Under the pieces are notes generated by a model. It was not told the origin of the DNA, made no database searches, and was given only the letters and a program-made list of their open reading frames with translations. The translations under genes and the position numbers were made by a program. From assembly GCA_013396995.1 (NCBI GenBank), contig VWZP01002400.1:2852001-2916000 (forward strand): a DNA stretch of 64,000 nt, written 5' to 3'. The stretch comes from Dicaeum eximium (taxonomy: Eukaryota > Chordata > Aves > Passeriformes > Dicaeidae). Positions 27,031-38,873 of this stretch are shown one piece after another; position 1 is the first letter of the stretch, and every line of letters starts with the position of its first letter.

Positions 27031-27110
27031 GTTTTGTTTTGTTTTGTTTTGTTTTGTGGGATTTTGTGGGATTTTTGTTTGTTTGTGGGGATTTTTTGTT
27101 TGGTTTGGTT
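27031..27110. repeat. (TTTTG)n simple repeat, degenerate to the right
   Basis: Five near-perfect GTTTT units are followed by T/G-rich variants (GTGGGATTTT, GTTTGTTTG). The purine-free strand is typical of a slippage-derived microsatellite. Confidence 0.85.
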
Positions 27111-28366
27111 CTTTTACTCACTGTTATACCTTTGACTCCAGATCCAAAAGTTTCTGATTTCTGGTTTAGTTAGCCTTTGGAGGGGGCTTAGATGGAGCCT
27201 GTCTTCCTTTAGCTCCTTGCAAGATCCTAATCTGTAGAGAAGTGCATGGATCAGTGCTGCCTGACCACAACAATCTCTTCACATTTCTTAATTGGCATAT
27301 GCTCTAATCAAATGTGCATAAATTTCACAGAAAATAACTATTGAAGGATTTATGATAATGGAAGTTCTAGCATAAGGGGAAAATTATTTTCTTATTGCTA
27401 AATAGTTTATACAATGAGTACAGCTTTGCTTAGGGAGGTAAATACATTTGTAAACTGTTAGGTCCAACCCCAAAATGAATGTGCCTGTGTCGCTCTCATG
27501 ACACTTCTAGCAACTGGAAAAAATATTCCCAGATAAACAGAGCAGTGAATCTATGGATTCACAGTTTCTGCTAAAGCAATCACTGTGACATGTAAACCAC
27601 TGCTTTCAGACATGGGAAACATCCTGAGGCAGGTAAATCAAAAATTATTTTTACAGATTTGAAACAGTTGTCACCACATATCTACACAGATTTATTTTAT
27701 TTCCTCCCAGGTCAATGTGCAATGTCAGACAGTAAGTCCTGTGAAGACACAATAACATTACAGAATTCATGCCAGGAGTTCCACCTCTGTAACTCTCTGT
27801 GCATTAACTATCAAAACAGCTGACTGCTGTTTATTTCAGTTGCCCTATAAAAAATCCCTCAAATTTACTAAAATTTGTTTCTAAAACACATAATATTACA
27901 ATCTTTGTAAGCTCATTTACATAGTTACTATAAGTGAATTTAACAAAGAAAAATACGATTGACTGATTATAATTAACAATATCAGTTTCATCAAGAAGTG
28001 ATAAACATTTTGTTGTACCTCAAAACTGGTATTTTTTATAGAGGCAGAATGATCTTCAATAGAACCTGATGAGCCTACCCTATATAACTCTTACTCTATA
28101 CACTAATCAAAGCATGAGTGTTAAGAAATATTTCTGAAAACAGTTAGAATTTTAGCATAATTTAAATTAATTTTACTCTGGATACAATACAATTATGGGC
28201 TAGCAATATCATAATGTTCTGTTAAGGACCTGCAAGGTGCCTAGGTGCCTACTTCCAGTGAGACACAGATTGGACAAAAGCCAATTGGAAATCTAAATTT
28301 CACATCCTACTCTCTTGAAATTAAATCCTTCCCCCTCTGGAAGTCAAGGAGTTTCACTCTTGAAGG

Positions 28367-28407
28367 AGGATTTAATCTGTAAATAGCAAGGATTTAATCT
28401 GTAAATA
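28367..28407. repeat. 22-bp-period tandem duplication
   Basis: AGGATTTAATCTGTAAATA occurs at 28367 and again at 28389, separated only by GCA. It is a minor local duplication. Confidence 0.8.
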
Positions 28408-30966
28408 AAATAGTTCTTTATTGAGATCCTTGAATTTTGTATCCTGTTGGCTTTTTACCCTTTTAAAAAAGAAGTGAGATCTGTTCAGTCACAGTCCTTA
28501 GTTCTGCAAACCTCAGGGGGTCCAATTAGAAGTAGAGAGAAATTTAAACAGCTGTATTTTGTCACTTTAACACAAAAAACAATTTTTTACTAGACACATA
28601 AAAAAGCACATTTAATTATGAAAATGAATTTGCCAGCATGAAGGAAGTTCAAGTTGCATGGTTAAAAGGTAAAATTTTCTAATGCTGCACTGTTCAGTTT
28701 TCATGGGCTTTTATGTTTTATCATGGACTCTTATCTGAACTATTCACATTAGCTAATCAAACTGTATAATAATTTATCATGATTTTCTCTTTTTAAGTAG
28801 GTAAAAAACAATAGTATTTATACTTGTTCTACTCATTTACGTTTTAGATTACTTAAACTGAAATCCAACATATTTCACTATTTATTGACAGACATCAAAC
28901 ACTGAAAAAGCATTTAATGATTCCTTCTGCCAGAGTCCTTCTTAATTACAGAAGGAACCAAGTTCAGTGCTGCTATTTAGTTACATTCTAAAATGTTTCT
29001 TGGATTCTCTACAATAATTTTATTCTCATGGACTGGATGATGTCTCCAGCATGCCTAGTCCAGACTCTGGATGCACGCTCTCCTGACTTTCTAACAAATA
29101 CTTGTCATCTGCCAAACTCAGCTTCCTAGGGCTTCGTCCACACTGTAATTGGAATGGAAAAACCTAGGATATCCAAGCAGAGAGTTTGCTACCAAAAAAA
29201 AAAAAAANCTTCAGGAAGTAGACAACAAAGGCATTTAAAAGACACCACAGACTTTTAGTGGGAAATCTCAACTGAGACGGATTTCAGAACACAAGAAATA
29301 CTTAAAAAGGAATCAAACATCTTGTCATCACTTGTCAAGCAGCTCTTTTAACATGTCTGTACCTGACAGATTGCTCTCCCTCCTTTCAGGAACAAAAAGA
29401 CAGTACAACCAAGGTTAATATTTACATTACACAGGCAAAACAATCTTATGAACCACGATGATGGACAAGAGAGGAAAACCAGAGACTGTGATGAACACAT
29501 GGAGTAAATTCTTGGATATAATCACTGGCACAGTCCACTCTCTGTCCTAGTGCTTTTTACTTATGAGCAGATCAGTTTTACAAAGTCAAATAGTCAATGT
29601 ATTCAATTCAATTTTCTTCAGAATGATCCCTCCAGAGTTTTTACCCCATAATTCACCCCTTCTTATCTATTTCTACTGGTTTGTTATAAAAGCTTCTTCA
29701 ACCATTGTGCCAAAGTGCAGTCCAACAAATGTTGTGGTGATTCCTGACATGTGTGAAAATTTACATTAAATGTTTCATTTTGATTAATTTAATTATTTTT
29801 CTAAATGGCAAAGCCAGGAACTAGCACTGGATGTTTTCTGCCAAGAGAGAATCTGACTCCCTGGAGTAAGTTTTCATCACAAAAAAACTCACAGCCAGCT
29901 CAAAGTCAGGCATTAGCTGAAAACAGATAACCTCTCCTGCAGAAAAATTATAAAACTCTTCTATCACATCCCTTATGTCAGAAGACAAGGGCTGGAAATC
30001 AGCAGGGCTAAGAACAGTGGCCAAGTGTGTAATTTTCAGTATAGACTGTGGAACTGTTACTTTTGCACGTCTCTCTGCAGTCTGATGTGGACAAAGCACA
30101 GCTGCCAAGTGTGCAGTGCTGGGACAAAGCAGAAATAATGAAGTGTTACAGCCCAACAGGGAATGTAGGTTAAGGATTTAAACAGGCAAAAAGTGTGAAG
30201 GGCTGATGCAGAGCAGTCCAGCTGCCAGAAAAAGGAATAGGCAAAAGGTACCTGCAGTAATCATGTCAGAAGAGGCTACTCAGGCCTACAGTCAGGACAG
30301 TGGCCAGTCATTTATTAGTATTTTGAAATCTGATTTCAGTTTAGACTTCAGAAAAGCCAAGCTAACAAATTCTGTTCACTGGATTGAACAGTGAATATGA
30401 AAAACACTGAAGTTATCTGGACAAAAAAAGGACAATGTGGAGCTGTGGATATCCCACAGGAAACTTTTAATGATGTCGTTACATTATTATGGCAAATAAT
30501 AATCAAAAAAGCAAACAAGAAAGCCCCACTGACAATAAAATGCATCAATTAATGTTGTATAAAACTGCAAGAATTACAGCCTAAAAAAAGTGATGACCTT
30601 TATTCAAGCAACTCTCAAGATAATAATAATAACAATGCAGATCCAGTATAAGATAGTTAAAAGAATGAAAAAATGTTTACAATAACATCTCTAAAGAAAA
30701 CAAGACAAGGGGTATGAAAATATTTTTCTTTGGATCATTTAATCTGTGGAATTATTTCCTTTCTTCCTGTTAGAAATATAATACTGAACTGAATGAAGCT
30801 CTGATGAAGAAGTGAAAGCAAAGCAAGCAGGAAGGAAAAGTAAGATCCCAAAGGCAAACGAGTGTAATAGGGAGGGGAAAATATAAGATTTAGATCTACA
30901 GTATTACTCTCCAGTCAGCTAAAGGAAATGCAGCCTTTTTTTCTATCTCTATTACCCTCCCCACAG

Positions 30967-31134
30967 CCCCAGGGTTTTAACTGGGTTTGTGATAAGCACA
31001 AAAAGTTTGAGCCATTTGAAGAATCTGAAGTTATTGAAACTCAGGCCAGTCCAACAGAGAAGAGAAATCCGGACAACACACCACTGCTCCAGTTAGCAGT
31101 GCCCCAGACCTTACCAGTGTATTTTCATCACTGA
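30967..31134 (+). other. candidate terminal exon, unrecognised
   Basis: A very strong acceptor (long pyrimidine tract from about 30934, then CCCTCCCCACAG) precedes an open frame in phase 0 that runs 55 codons to TGA at 31132-31134. The peptide begins PQGFNWVCDKHKKFEPFEES. It is rich in acidic residues, Ser, Thr and Pro, like a cytoplasmic tail or disordered C-terminus. No donor lies inside, so only a last exon is possible. I know no matching family. A chance open frame behind a fortuitous acceptor remains the main alternative. Confidence 0.2.
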
Positions 31135-33600
31135 GTTTGTTTCTACCATTCATATTCAGTTACTATTTTACTATTTCAATTACCTGTATGTCCTTTACTG
31201 TATTGATTATTTGGGTAATACGTTCCAAACAAAACTCATCCAAGCTACGCTACCTGTGGATGAATTTCATTTGGGACACTTGGTTCTTTAGAGGAATAAA
31301 TTGCTGAGAAAAGGCTCCACCTTGCTGGTGCATACTGGGCTGGTTTTCAGAGTGAGTGCTCATTGGGAAGAAACCAGTCCCTGTTAGCACTGAAACCAGC
31401 AATGCTGCAGTGAGCTCAGAGGCAGTTTTTCTCTCTTCTCTGTAAGAATTATTTTCATAAGACAAAATTACTTCCTACTTTTGGTGCTGGAGTCTGTGAG
31501 TCTGTTCTTTGTGGAAGAACCATACATGTGCAGCTCACAGAAAATCATAACTCCTTAGATCACTTTCTGCAATTTCCAACTTCCCTTACATATGACTAAA
31601 TATGAATTCAGTGCTACATAAACACCTAAAATGAACCCTCTTCATCAGTCACAAGTGGGATATTAAAAACACTAGACATTTGAAGTTAAGGCACGATACA
31701 CTAGCTTTTTTAAACATAACTTGAACAATTTCTTTTACTGTAAATAGATCTGATTTGCTTAATAAAACAATTATCCAGCATATCACTGATTTTCATTTAT
31801 CCAAACAAAAAATGTTGCTCCATCCAGTGAAAGGCCACTATGAGTTCAAATATAATTCATGTCTCCTTTAAACAATTGATGTTTTCTTTTACCTAAGGGC
31901 AAACATTAACATTTGAACACCATAAATTTAGTCTCCAAGTAGCAATATTATTTAATTCACTAAGAAAATGCACAGAAACTGTTTTGCTAAGCAGTTGAAA
32001 AAAAAAATCAGTTTAGATAATATAGCTGCTGAAAATGACCATCATTATTCAACTTTCCATTACAAATACAGACAGTGTTGCACTGTTCAGGTAGATTATG
32101 AGAACAGCTTTCCCATTTAATATCGGATTTCTGCACCAAAATTATTTTTTTCCTTCTGGGGAAGGTAAAGCTGAAAAAACATGAATTCTCCCACCAGTGG
32201 GAATCTTTGTCTCATCAAGCAAGAGGTCAGCAGTTTACTGCTGTGGAGTCAAGACTGGCTCAATCAGAAATGCTCCTTAATCACTCTTTTTTTTTGTTTG
32301 TTGTTTGGCTTATTGGTTGTTTTGATTTTGCAGCAGTGGGTGGAGAGTAGAAATTCTTGTTGGGATGGGTAACAACATTTTCAAAAGTCAAACAAACAGT
32401 TGTGTCAGCACATGGAATTGTACATACTAGGAACTATGTTTATCTCATTTTCTTGATGTGTTCTAAGACAACCTTCAACTGAGGTCACACACCAGCCAGG
32501 AACCACAGCACTTTACCTGGCTGTCTGAAACACTATTGCTGAAAATAAAAGCATAAAAGAGAAGAAGAAGCCAGTGCTTTAAATTGATAGTCTCCTGCCC
32601 ATACAGCTGGGGTGCTTATTTTGGTTTGTCTTTAGAAATGAAATAGGCTGATATGTTTTCAGTAGGTGGGGAATCAAACATAATAGACCAAAAAGTCAAA
32701 GTGAGTTGGATAAGTAAACAAAATATATCAAAGGAACTCAACTCCTTGGCAGTGGTAACAGTGGATTCCAGTGGAGCTTGTGTCTGGAAAATTGGACTCC
32801 AGGGCCCAAAGGGATTAATTTTTCAAATTTATTTTACTTTCCTGTTGCAGATTTGGAACTTTGTACTCTTAGGTCTTCCACTCATTTTCTTTCTCCCTCT
32901 AAGAACTGGATAGCAGGTCAGGGAAAAAAAGTTGAAACTATATACTAATTACACAGTAGATTGAAAGACTTCCTTTCAACTTGGTACTATAAATAGGAAA
33001 ACAAACAGAGCTATTGACATTAGTCACTATCAGAAAGGAAATTATTTCTCTGATTATTCCACATATGCTGTTTTTCTAAAACTGTATTTTAAACTCATAA
33101 AGTTGTTTCAATATATAATGAGGTAACAATTTTGTCACGTTACTGTTGTGAAATGTTATTTCACAGCATTGTAAGACTGCTTACAAACACCCCTAAAAAG
33201 AGAATGTGAGCACTTACATACTGAGAGGCCATTTACTAACAAGGACCTGATGATAATGTCCTTCTGGGACACAGTGCATTGTTTTGGGAAACCAGTAATC
33301 TTTAATTCAAACTATAAATTACAATGACTCTTGGCATTCCATCAAAGTGAAGTCTTTGCAAGCATAGCTATTTTAGTTTTTTCTCTTGCATCATTAAAAG
33401 AAACAAACTCTGGATCCTCTGCCCAAAAGCTAATTGGAAGAAACGTGACAACTTTCAGATTAACAATCTTTAGAGAAATGCTCAAGGGTTCAAGTATGCT
33501 TTTTAGCCTTTTGTTTGAATGTCTGGGCTTCTTTGAGCCTAAGCAAGTCTCACTTTTAAAGTGGGGTTTTACTGCTAAAAACCCTCTCTAATAATTTTAT
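31135..33600. other. unique AT-rich non-coding DNA
   Basis: Nothing recognisable as a gene or transposon. A minus-strand segment at about 31250-31300 has fair splice-like ends (CCTTTTCTCAG acceptor, CACAG|GTAGCG donor), but it is too short to judge. Confidence 0.55.
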
Positions 33601-33695
33601 AGAATCATAAAACACTTTGGATTGGAAGAAATCTTAAAGATCATCTTGTTCCAATCCCCCTGTGATGGGTAGGGACACCTTCCACCAGACAAGGT
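33601..33695 (-). mobile_element. CR1 LINE, 3'-end fragment
   Basis: The plus strand starts AGAATCATAAAAC and continues GGATTGGAAGAAATCTTAAA, then a CAATCCCCCTGTGATGGG segment and GACACCTTCCACCAGAC. This follows the well-known reverse complement of the avian CR1 3' end, so the element is on the minus strand with its 3' end at 33601. It is truncated at its 5' side, as nearly all genomic CR1 copies are, and keeps no coding sequence. Confidence 0.88.
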
Positions 33696-34507
33696 TTTTA
33701 GTGAGCAAAATCAGATAAAGTAACTAAAATACCAAAATAAATGTTTCTTTCTGATTACTTAATTCAGCTTGTCTAAAAGCAATGGAAAAAAAAAAATCTT
33801 CATTTATTTCATTGTATACTGAATGCAGCTCTAAATGAGTGCAAGCTAGCAGCTGAAAGTCTGGTTACTTCAGAGCAAAAACAGTCAGACCCAAATCCTA
33901 CAGCTGACTCCTTCATATTTGCATTTTTTAAACTAAAGCATAATTTTTAACCCAAGTTCAGTGAAATTGTTCATCTATTTGCAGACAGATCCTTTCTCAT
34001 CAAGAGGTATTTTAAGGTAACACACATCACTACATTATGCCAATTCTCTGTCGCAGACATAATTCGTTCTGATTTGACTGAAATTTTAATCGGCTGCCAG
34101 GAGAGCAAGTCCTTCACTGGTGGCATTCAAAACTCGCTCTAATACCCGAGCTGCCTTGGGAATTAGAGCTGACATTATTGTTGTAGCTCTGAATGCACAT
34201 ACAATGCATTTTTATCTTGCACAGCTGAAAAAAAACAGTTTTCTATGCCTTGAAAATTAACAGAGAGTAATCTTATAAAACAGCTACAAACTGTATTTAC
34301 ACATAAATTAGTGAAGTGCTACATGTAGATAAGCAGCAACTTGAATTTAGCTGAGAATTTAGCTGAGAGCAGCAATTACATTAAAAATCAGGTATTTAAC
34401 CTAAATAAAACCATTTTAGAAAGTTCTATTTGAAGGCAACATATCCTGTTTGGGGTACAGCAAGGGATGCCTGACACAACACAAAATTAAATTCTTCCAT
34501 CCTACAG
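33696..34507. other. non-coding DNA, one CpG-containing patch of possible regulatory interest
   Basis: Mostly AT-rich unique sequence. At about 34060-34200 several CpGs occur in an otherwise CpG-poor context, together with an 8-bp inverted repeat (GCTCTAAT at 34136-34143, ATTAGAGC at 34162-34169). ATTA cores are homeodomain-type motifs, but conservation cannot be judged here. Confidence 0.35.
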
Positions 34508-34690
34508 AGCATGGGTAAAGACTTCCCCAAAAGGTTGTATCATACTCTGGGCATCCCACTTGAAGTGAAATATATGGGGAGAATCAGGAATGGAGAAAAA
34601 GTGCGAGCTTTTCAGGTGGCAGAACGTTTGAAAGAGCTTGATTTATTCTCTAAAGAGCAGGTTAAGGAAAGGTACAGTGAAGCACTCTAA
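34508..34690 (+). CDS. candidate terminal exon or small ORF, unrecognised protein
   Basis: An acceptor-like TTCTTCCATCCTACAG is followed at 34511 by ATG and 59 open codons, ending at TAA 34688-34690. The peptide is strikingly protein-like. It begins MGKDFPKRLYHTLGIP, continues with a basic stretch (KYMGRIRNGEKVRAF) and ends in a charged amphipathic helix (QVAERLKELDLFSKEQVKER). GC content is higher than in the flanks. I could not place the family. It may be the last exon of a plus-strand gene, or a fragment of a retrocopy, since the frame is also open for about 10 codons before the acceptor. Confidence 0.3.
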   Translation, partial: SMGKDFPKRLYHTLGIPLEVKYMGRIRNGEKVRAFQVAERLKELDLFSKEQVKERYSEAL

Positions 34691-35227
34691 AACATGCAGA
34701 ACAAACAAGGGAGTAAGTTGCTCTTCATATTAAAAATAAGACCAGATAGCTCATTTTCAATCTGCAGCAGGGGAACTTTCCAGCTGTACAGCCAATGACA
34801 TTGGACAAAAAAAGATTGTGTGGTATGTTCAGAACTCACAGTTTTCCTTCCTTGGGACAGAGACAAACTTCAGTGCTCTAGGTTCCCCAAGCCTTATTTG
34901 TCATAAACCTCATAAAATGAGAGTGTACTCAATGGGTGCAAGCCATTAGATAATGTAAACACAGACACATATGTAGGTGTGGAAAGTATTCTCCTGAACA
35001 AGAATCAACAACCAAAGTTACTAAATAGCTACTTCTTCAGAAAATGTAACTTGCAACTATGCAGGGTTTCATCAGTTGAAGACAGAATCAAATGAACTCA
35101 CAGTGCTCACTGTGCCTCAGCACACTACAATGGCATTGTAGTAATTGCTGATTTACCCCCTGCTTCAAATATAACTCAGTAACAACAGTGAATTGCTCCA
35201 CTTTTAAGTCTGTATTCCCTTAAGTCT

Positions 35228-35405
35228 AGGATATTAGCATAATTTAGTTTGGAAAGGACCTCCAGAGATCATTTAGTCAAACCCACTGCTCAAAAGAGGA
35301 CTAATTAGATCAGGTTGCTCAAGGCCTTGTACAGTTGAGCCTTCACTATAGCCCGATAGAGATCCCAACATCACTCTGGACAGGATATTCCAGTACTTAA
35401 CTATT
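35228..35405 (-). mobile_element. CR1 LINE, 3'-end fragment (older copy)
   Basis: The plus strand carries TTTGGAAAGGACCTCCAGAG, ATCATTTAGTCAAACCCACTG, CAGGTTGCTCAAGGCCTTGT and ATATTCCAGTACTTA. These match the order of segments at the reverse-complemented CR1 3' end. Many substitutions indicate an old insertion. Only the 3' UTR and tail are left, on the minus strand. Confidence 0.82.
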
Positions 35406-35420
35406 ATAGTTGGTTATATA

Positions 35421-35442
35421 GATGGTTATATATATAACCATC
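35421..35442. repeat. perfect 22-bp AT-rich palindrome
   Basis: GATGGTTATAT is followed directly by its exact reverse complement ATATAACCATC. It lies just beyond the CR1 fragment, in a region where GGTTATATAGATGG also occurs in near-direct repeat. AT-rich palindromes are cruciform-prone. Confidence 0.9.
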
Positions 35443-38250
35443 AACACATTTTTACAAAAAACCCCTCCAAGTGCTCGATGAATTATTCATAAATAGGTGT
35501 TTCAGTGGGTAAGTATGACCAGGTTTACTCTACAGTAAGAATCATGTTAAGCTTTCTTGGGTTTTGCAAGTCAAATTTTTCAAAAAAACAAAATTGCTTG
35601 AAATTTTTATTAGTCATTATCACTAAAGCAATCTAGAAGCAATGAGATTCTCTCACATATTAAATATATTTCTTTTTCTCAGTATTTGTTGAGCTTATTT
35701 GGATACTGATTGTTATATAATACAACTACCCCTAAACTGGATTATGGAACCTTTAAACACCACCAGAAAGATGCACTTGAACTTCCAGTCAGTCAGGCAT
35801 GAAATTGGAAGTCCAGGAATTTTTAAATCTAAGCTTTTATACCACACAACCAGAGAACTTGTGAAACAAAATCCAGCTTTGTTTCCAAATCTCACATCTG
35901 AAACTTCTGCTTGATTGTTGAAGATGCTGATGGTAACTTTCCTGTGCATGCATCTGCGGCTTATCACCAGAAGTTACAGGGCTGAGTTGGCCTGACACTC
36001 ACCCAATTTCTTTGCCTGATTAACATATTTCACACCTGCTGCCCATGCACCTGCACAGCCTGAATATTCTACACCAGTGTGCACCTATACTCCCGACTAT
36101 GGAGGTATTCTCTGCTTTGTCTCTGAATTCTCATCAAAAAGTAGAATTCTGTAAAGGTAAAATTAAGCACTTCACAGAATATACAACAACTTCATTGTCT
36201 GCCATCTTTAAGGAAAACTACTCATTTATAAAGGGGGGTAAAAAAAGAAAAATAAGCAAAACCCCTCACCAAACTCAGAGTTAAGCCCTGATAACATTTT
36301 GTCACTGACTTTATTTGGTACTAATCACATTATAAAGCCATTTTAAAAGGGAACATAGGGATTTGCCTGGGTTCTCACAGGTATGAATCATGAGGACATG
36401 GGGACATATGTGAAGGAACTAAATCATCTTCATTCTTTCCTGGAATTCTTAAATCCCTAATCATGTTCTAAAGAGAAGAATTAAGAACAATTAGGTCATA
36501 TGCTTAGTCTTTCTCAAATGTCTGATTTAGTGTTTGTTGCAGCAAGGTACACTACATTTCTTAGAAACACTAGATACAGCCATGCAGCTAGCTGTGGAAA
36601 TTGGTTTTTAAGCACCAGATTTCGTTCATACATTTTTCTTTCAGTGATTTATTTAAAGCAGTTGAAAGATACAACAGTGGTTTTGCAGTAATGAAAATTC
36701 CATTTCTTGTAGCACTTGTGTCTTGGCTCCAGAGCTGCTGATTTGCTCCAAAATATATTACATAATAAAATGGAATTTCCAGACAGAAGTCAGTACTTTG
36801 CTGCTAGATATATATCAGGGAAAACCTCTTCTACACGTTGGCTGCTAATTAAATGCTATTGGTTCTTGACAGAAATACTTTCTGGATTACATTTGGTTTT
36901 TTGTTCTCATAAAGATATTTACAGAAGACTCTATAGCATACTTCCATTTTATTCACCACACAAATCTATACATCTTTTACTGGGACAAAGTGAGATGTTT
37001 AATGAGCAAGTAAATTCAGACTGCAATTGGAAATTAATTTTTTTACATTTTTCCCTAAATTTGACAATTTGAAGTTCAAAAGGTGGTTTCTAAGGAAGAC
37101 ATACATCAGAAATAGCAGGAGTAGCAGAACAATTCTGTGCCAGAATAATCTTTGGTGGTGGACCAAGGAAGAATTACCATTTCTAAGGAAAAGTGTTGTG
37201 TAGTATTCAAACTTAAATACTGGATCCATGTGAAAATCAAGAATATAAACAAGTGATCTACTAATTTGTTTAACTCAATCAAATTTTGTATATGGAATGC
37301 ATCTACAGTTGCGGGGAGGAAGTGGAAGGAAGTCACAATTTTATTTAACAGGAAAAAAGCCATTAGGTTTTCAAAAAAACCCCAGTGACATTGATCCTAG
37401 AAAGTACACTATTTTTAAAAATATGTCACAGTGGATATCCTAATAAGTAACACAAAAAAGCTAACTGCACACAAAAATTAGAATAAGGTCAGTATAAACC
37501 ATTATGTGATGATCTAATTAACTGTATCAAATATGAAGGTAAAATAAAGTAGCCTATATTCACTATAGAACATCATCTAGTGAAATCACAGATTTTCCAA
37601 ACTAAGAGGAAGATCAAACTTATGTAATCAGATTCTTTCTGTGTGAGATACAAGCTTAGAACCACATCCTACACTTTACTAAGGGAACAAGATGCTGGAA
37701 TGCTGAGAAGTGAATAAAGAACATATAGCCAGACCACTCCCTTACAGTTTTTTTTTTCAGGAGAAGCAGATAAATCAGACTATTTTTATTTAGGTCTCGT
37801 CTAACAGCTAAGTTAAAATATACCTTCAAAATTAATTTAGAACACAAATATGTATGTATCAATGTGCATTCATCCATATATTCTTGAGTAGTTTAAACCT
37901 TCAGCTGTTCTAAATATAGAAAGATTAGACCAATTGCTATCTCTTTGACTAAAGTACTTTATCAAGTGATAATAATCTCCCTCCTTTCATTTGTATTTGG
38001 TAAAGAAACTCTATCCAGTTTGTCAAAATACCAGCACTTGGAAAGGCATACAAATCCTGGGCAAAAAATGCAATAGAAACACATGTAAATAATAAATATA
38101 TCTCATTTTTAGGAGAAACTCTTTAGGTAAGTAATTTTTCTAGATATAAATTGCCAGTATTGCAATGCAAGGGGTAAATGAAAGGGGTCAATCCGGAAAA
38201 AAATTATCATTCAAGTGACCTTGTGCGCAAATGATACAATTCTTCAGTGC
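35443..38250. other. unique AT-rich non-coding DNA
   Basis: I see no recognisable gene, RNA or transposon. Open frames at 36716-37072 (plus) and 37106-37363 (minus) have ordinary AT-rich composition. Confidence 0.6.
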
Positions 38251-38259
38251 TTTGTCTTT

Positions 38260-38475
38260 CACCTGTGTTGGGCCAGACCCTTGGCGTTACTGTCACCATG
38301 GGCAGCATTTGCCCAGCCCCAGAGCAGCCAGGCTGTGGGGACAGCCAGGCCTGGCACAGCTGCCTCAGAGCTGGCACAGCCCCAGGACAGCCAGCCCAGG
38401 CTCAGAGAGGGGCTCAGAGCCACGGCCCCAGCACCACAGTTAATGCCCCAGAGCACTTGTGCTTTGCCCAGGAAA
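38260..38475. repeat. GC-rich, degenerate minisatellite-like segment
   Basis: The segment is GC-rich but poor in CpG, and repeats variants of CTGGCACAGC and CCCAGGACAGCCAG. The same CTGGCACAGCTG core is prominent in the tandem duplication at 42135-42293, so the two may share origin. Open frames on both strands (up to 125 codons) follow from composition. Confidence 0.45.
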
Positions 38476-38549
38476 CTTCCACTCCACAGAAGGGTGAACC
38501 TTTTTGAAGAAGAAATTTTAACATATTGGAAAAGTTGGCTGCTGGTGTG

Positions 38550-38565
38550 TTGGTTGGTTGGTTGG
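38550..38565. repeat. (TTGG)n short simple repeat
   Basis: About four TTGG units, followed by a G run. Confidence 0.7.
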
Positions 38566-38843
38566 TGGGGGTTTATTTTGTTTTGGTTCTAAAATCAAAT
38601 CTTTTAAACAAATGCCAGAGGAAATAATCTGTCCCTACCAGACTCCTTCCTGATGTCTTGCAACTCTCACCCACCTTTTCAGTTATGTCTCCAGTCACCA
38701 TTCTCACCACAGTCAACTTCTAGCTCTCCCATCCTGCAGTGTGGTACTGACACCTACAATTTAAATAAGAGATCAAGCTACAGCTGTATGTACATGGCAA
38801 CTTTGAAATAAATAAGGAGGACATTTTTCTATCTATCACTTTT

Positions 38844-38873
38844 CACACACACACACACACATACACACACACA
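38844..38873. repeat. (CA)n microsatellite with one interruption
   Basis: A dinucleotide CA tract of 30 bp with a single T at 38862. Its length makes it a plausible polymorphic marker. Confidence 0.93.

Larger units (their letters stand above)
25485..30966. other. unique AT-rich non-coding DNA
   Basis: I see only simple repeats: AT-rich tracts near 25530-25570 and 25743-25762, the TTTTG repeat at 27031-27110, a 22-bp-period duplication at 28367-28407, and an A run ending in a single N at 29208. The open frame at 29821-30156 (minus) is not recognised. Confidence 0.6.

Noticed and set aside
38106..38135. 14-nt micro-exon between TTTTTAG and GTAAGTAA
   Set aside because: Too short to test; AT-rich DNA produces such pairs often.
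38215..38592. 125-codon plus-strand open frame and overlapping frames on both strands
   Set aside because: Explained by the GC-rich, repeat-like segment; open in several frames at once.
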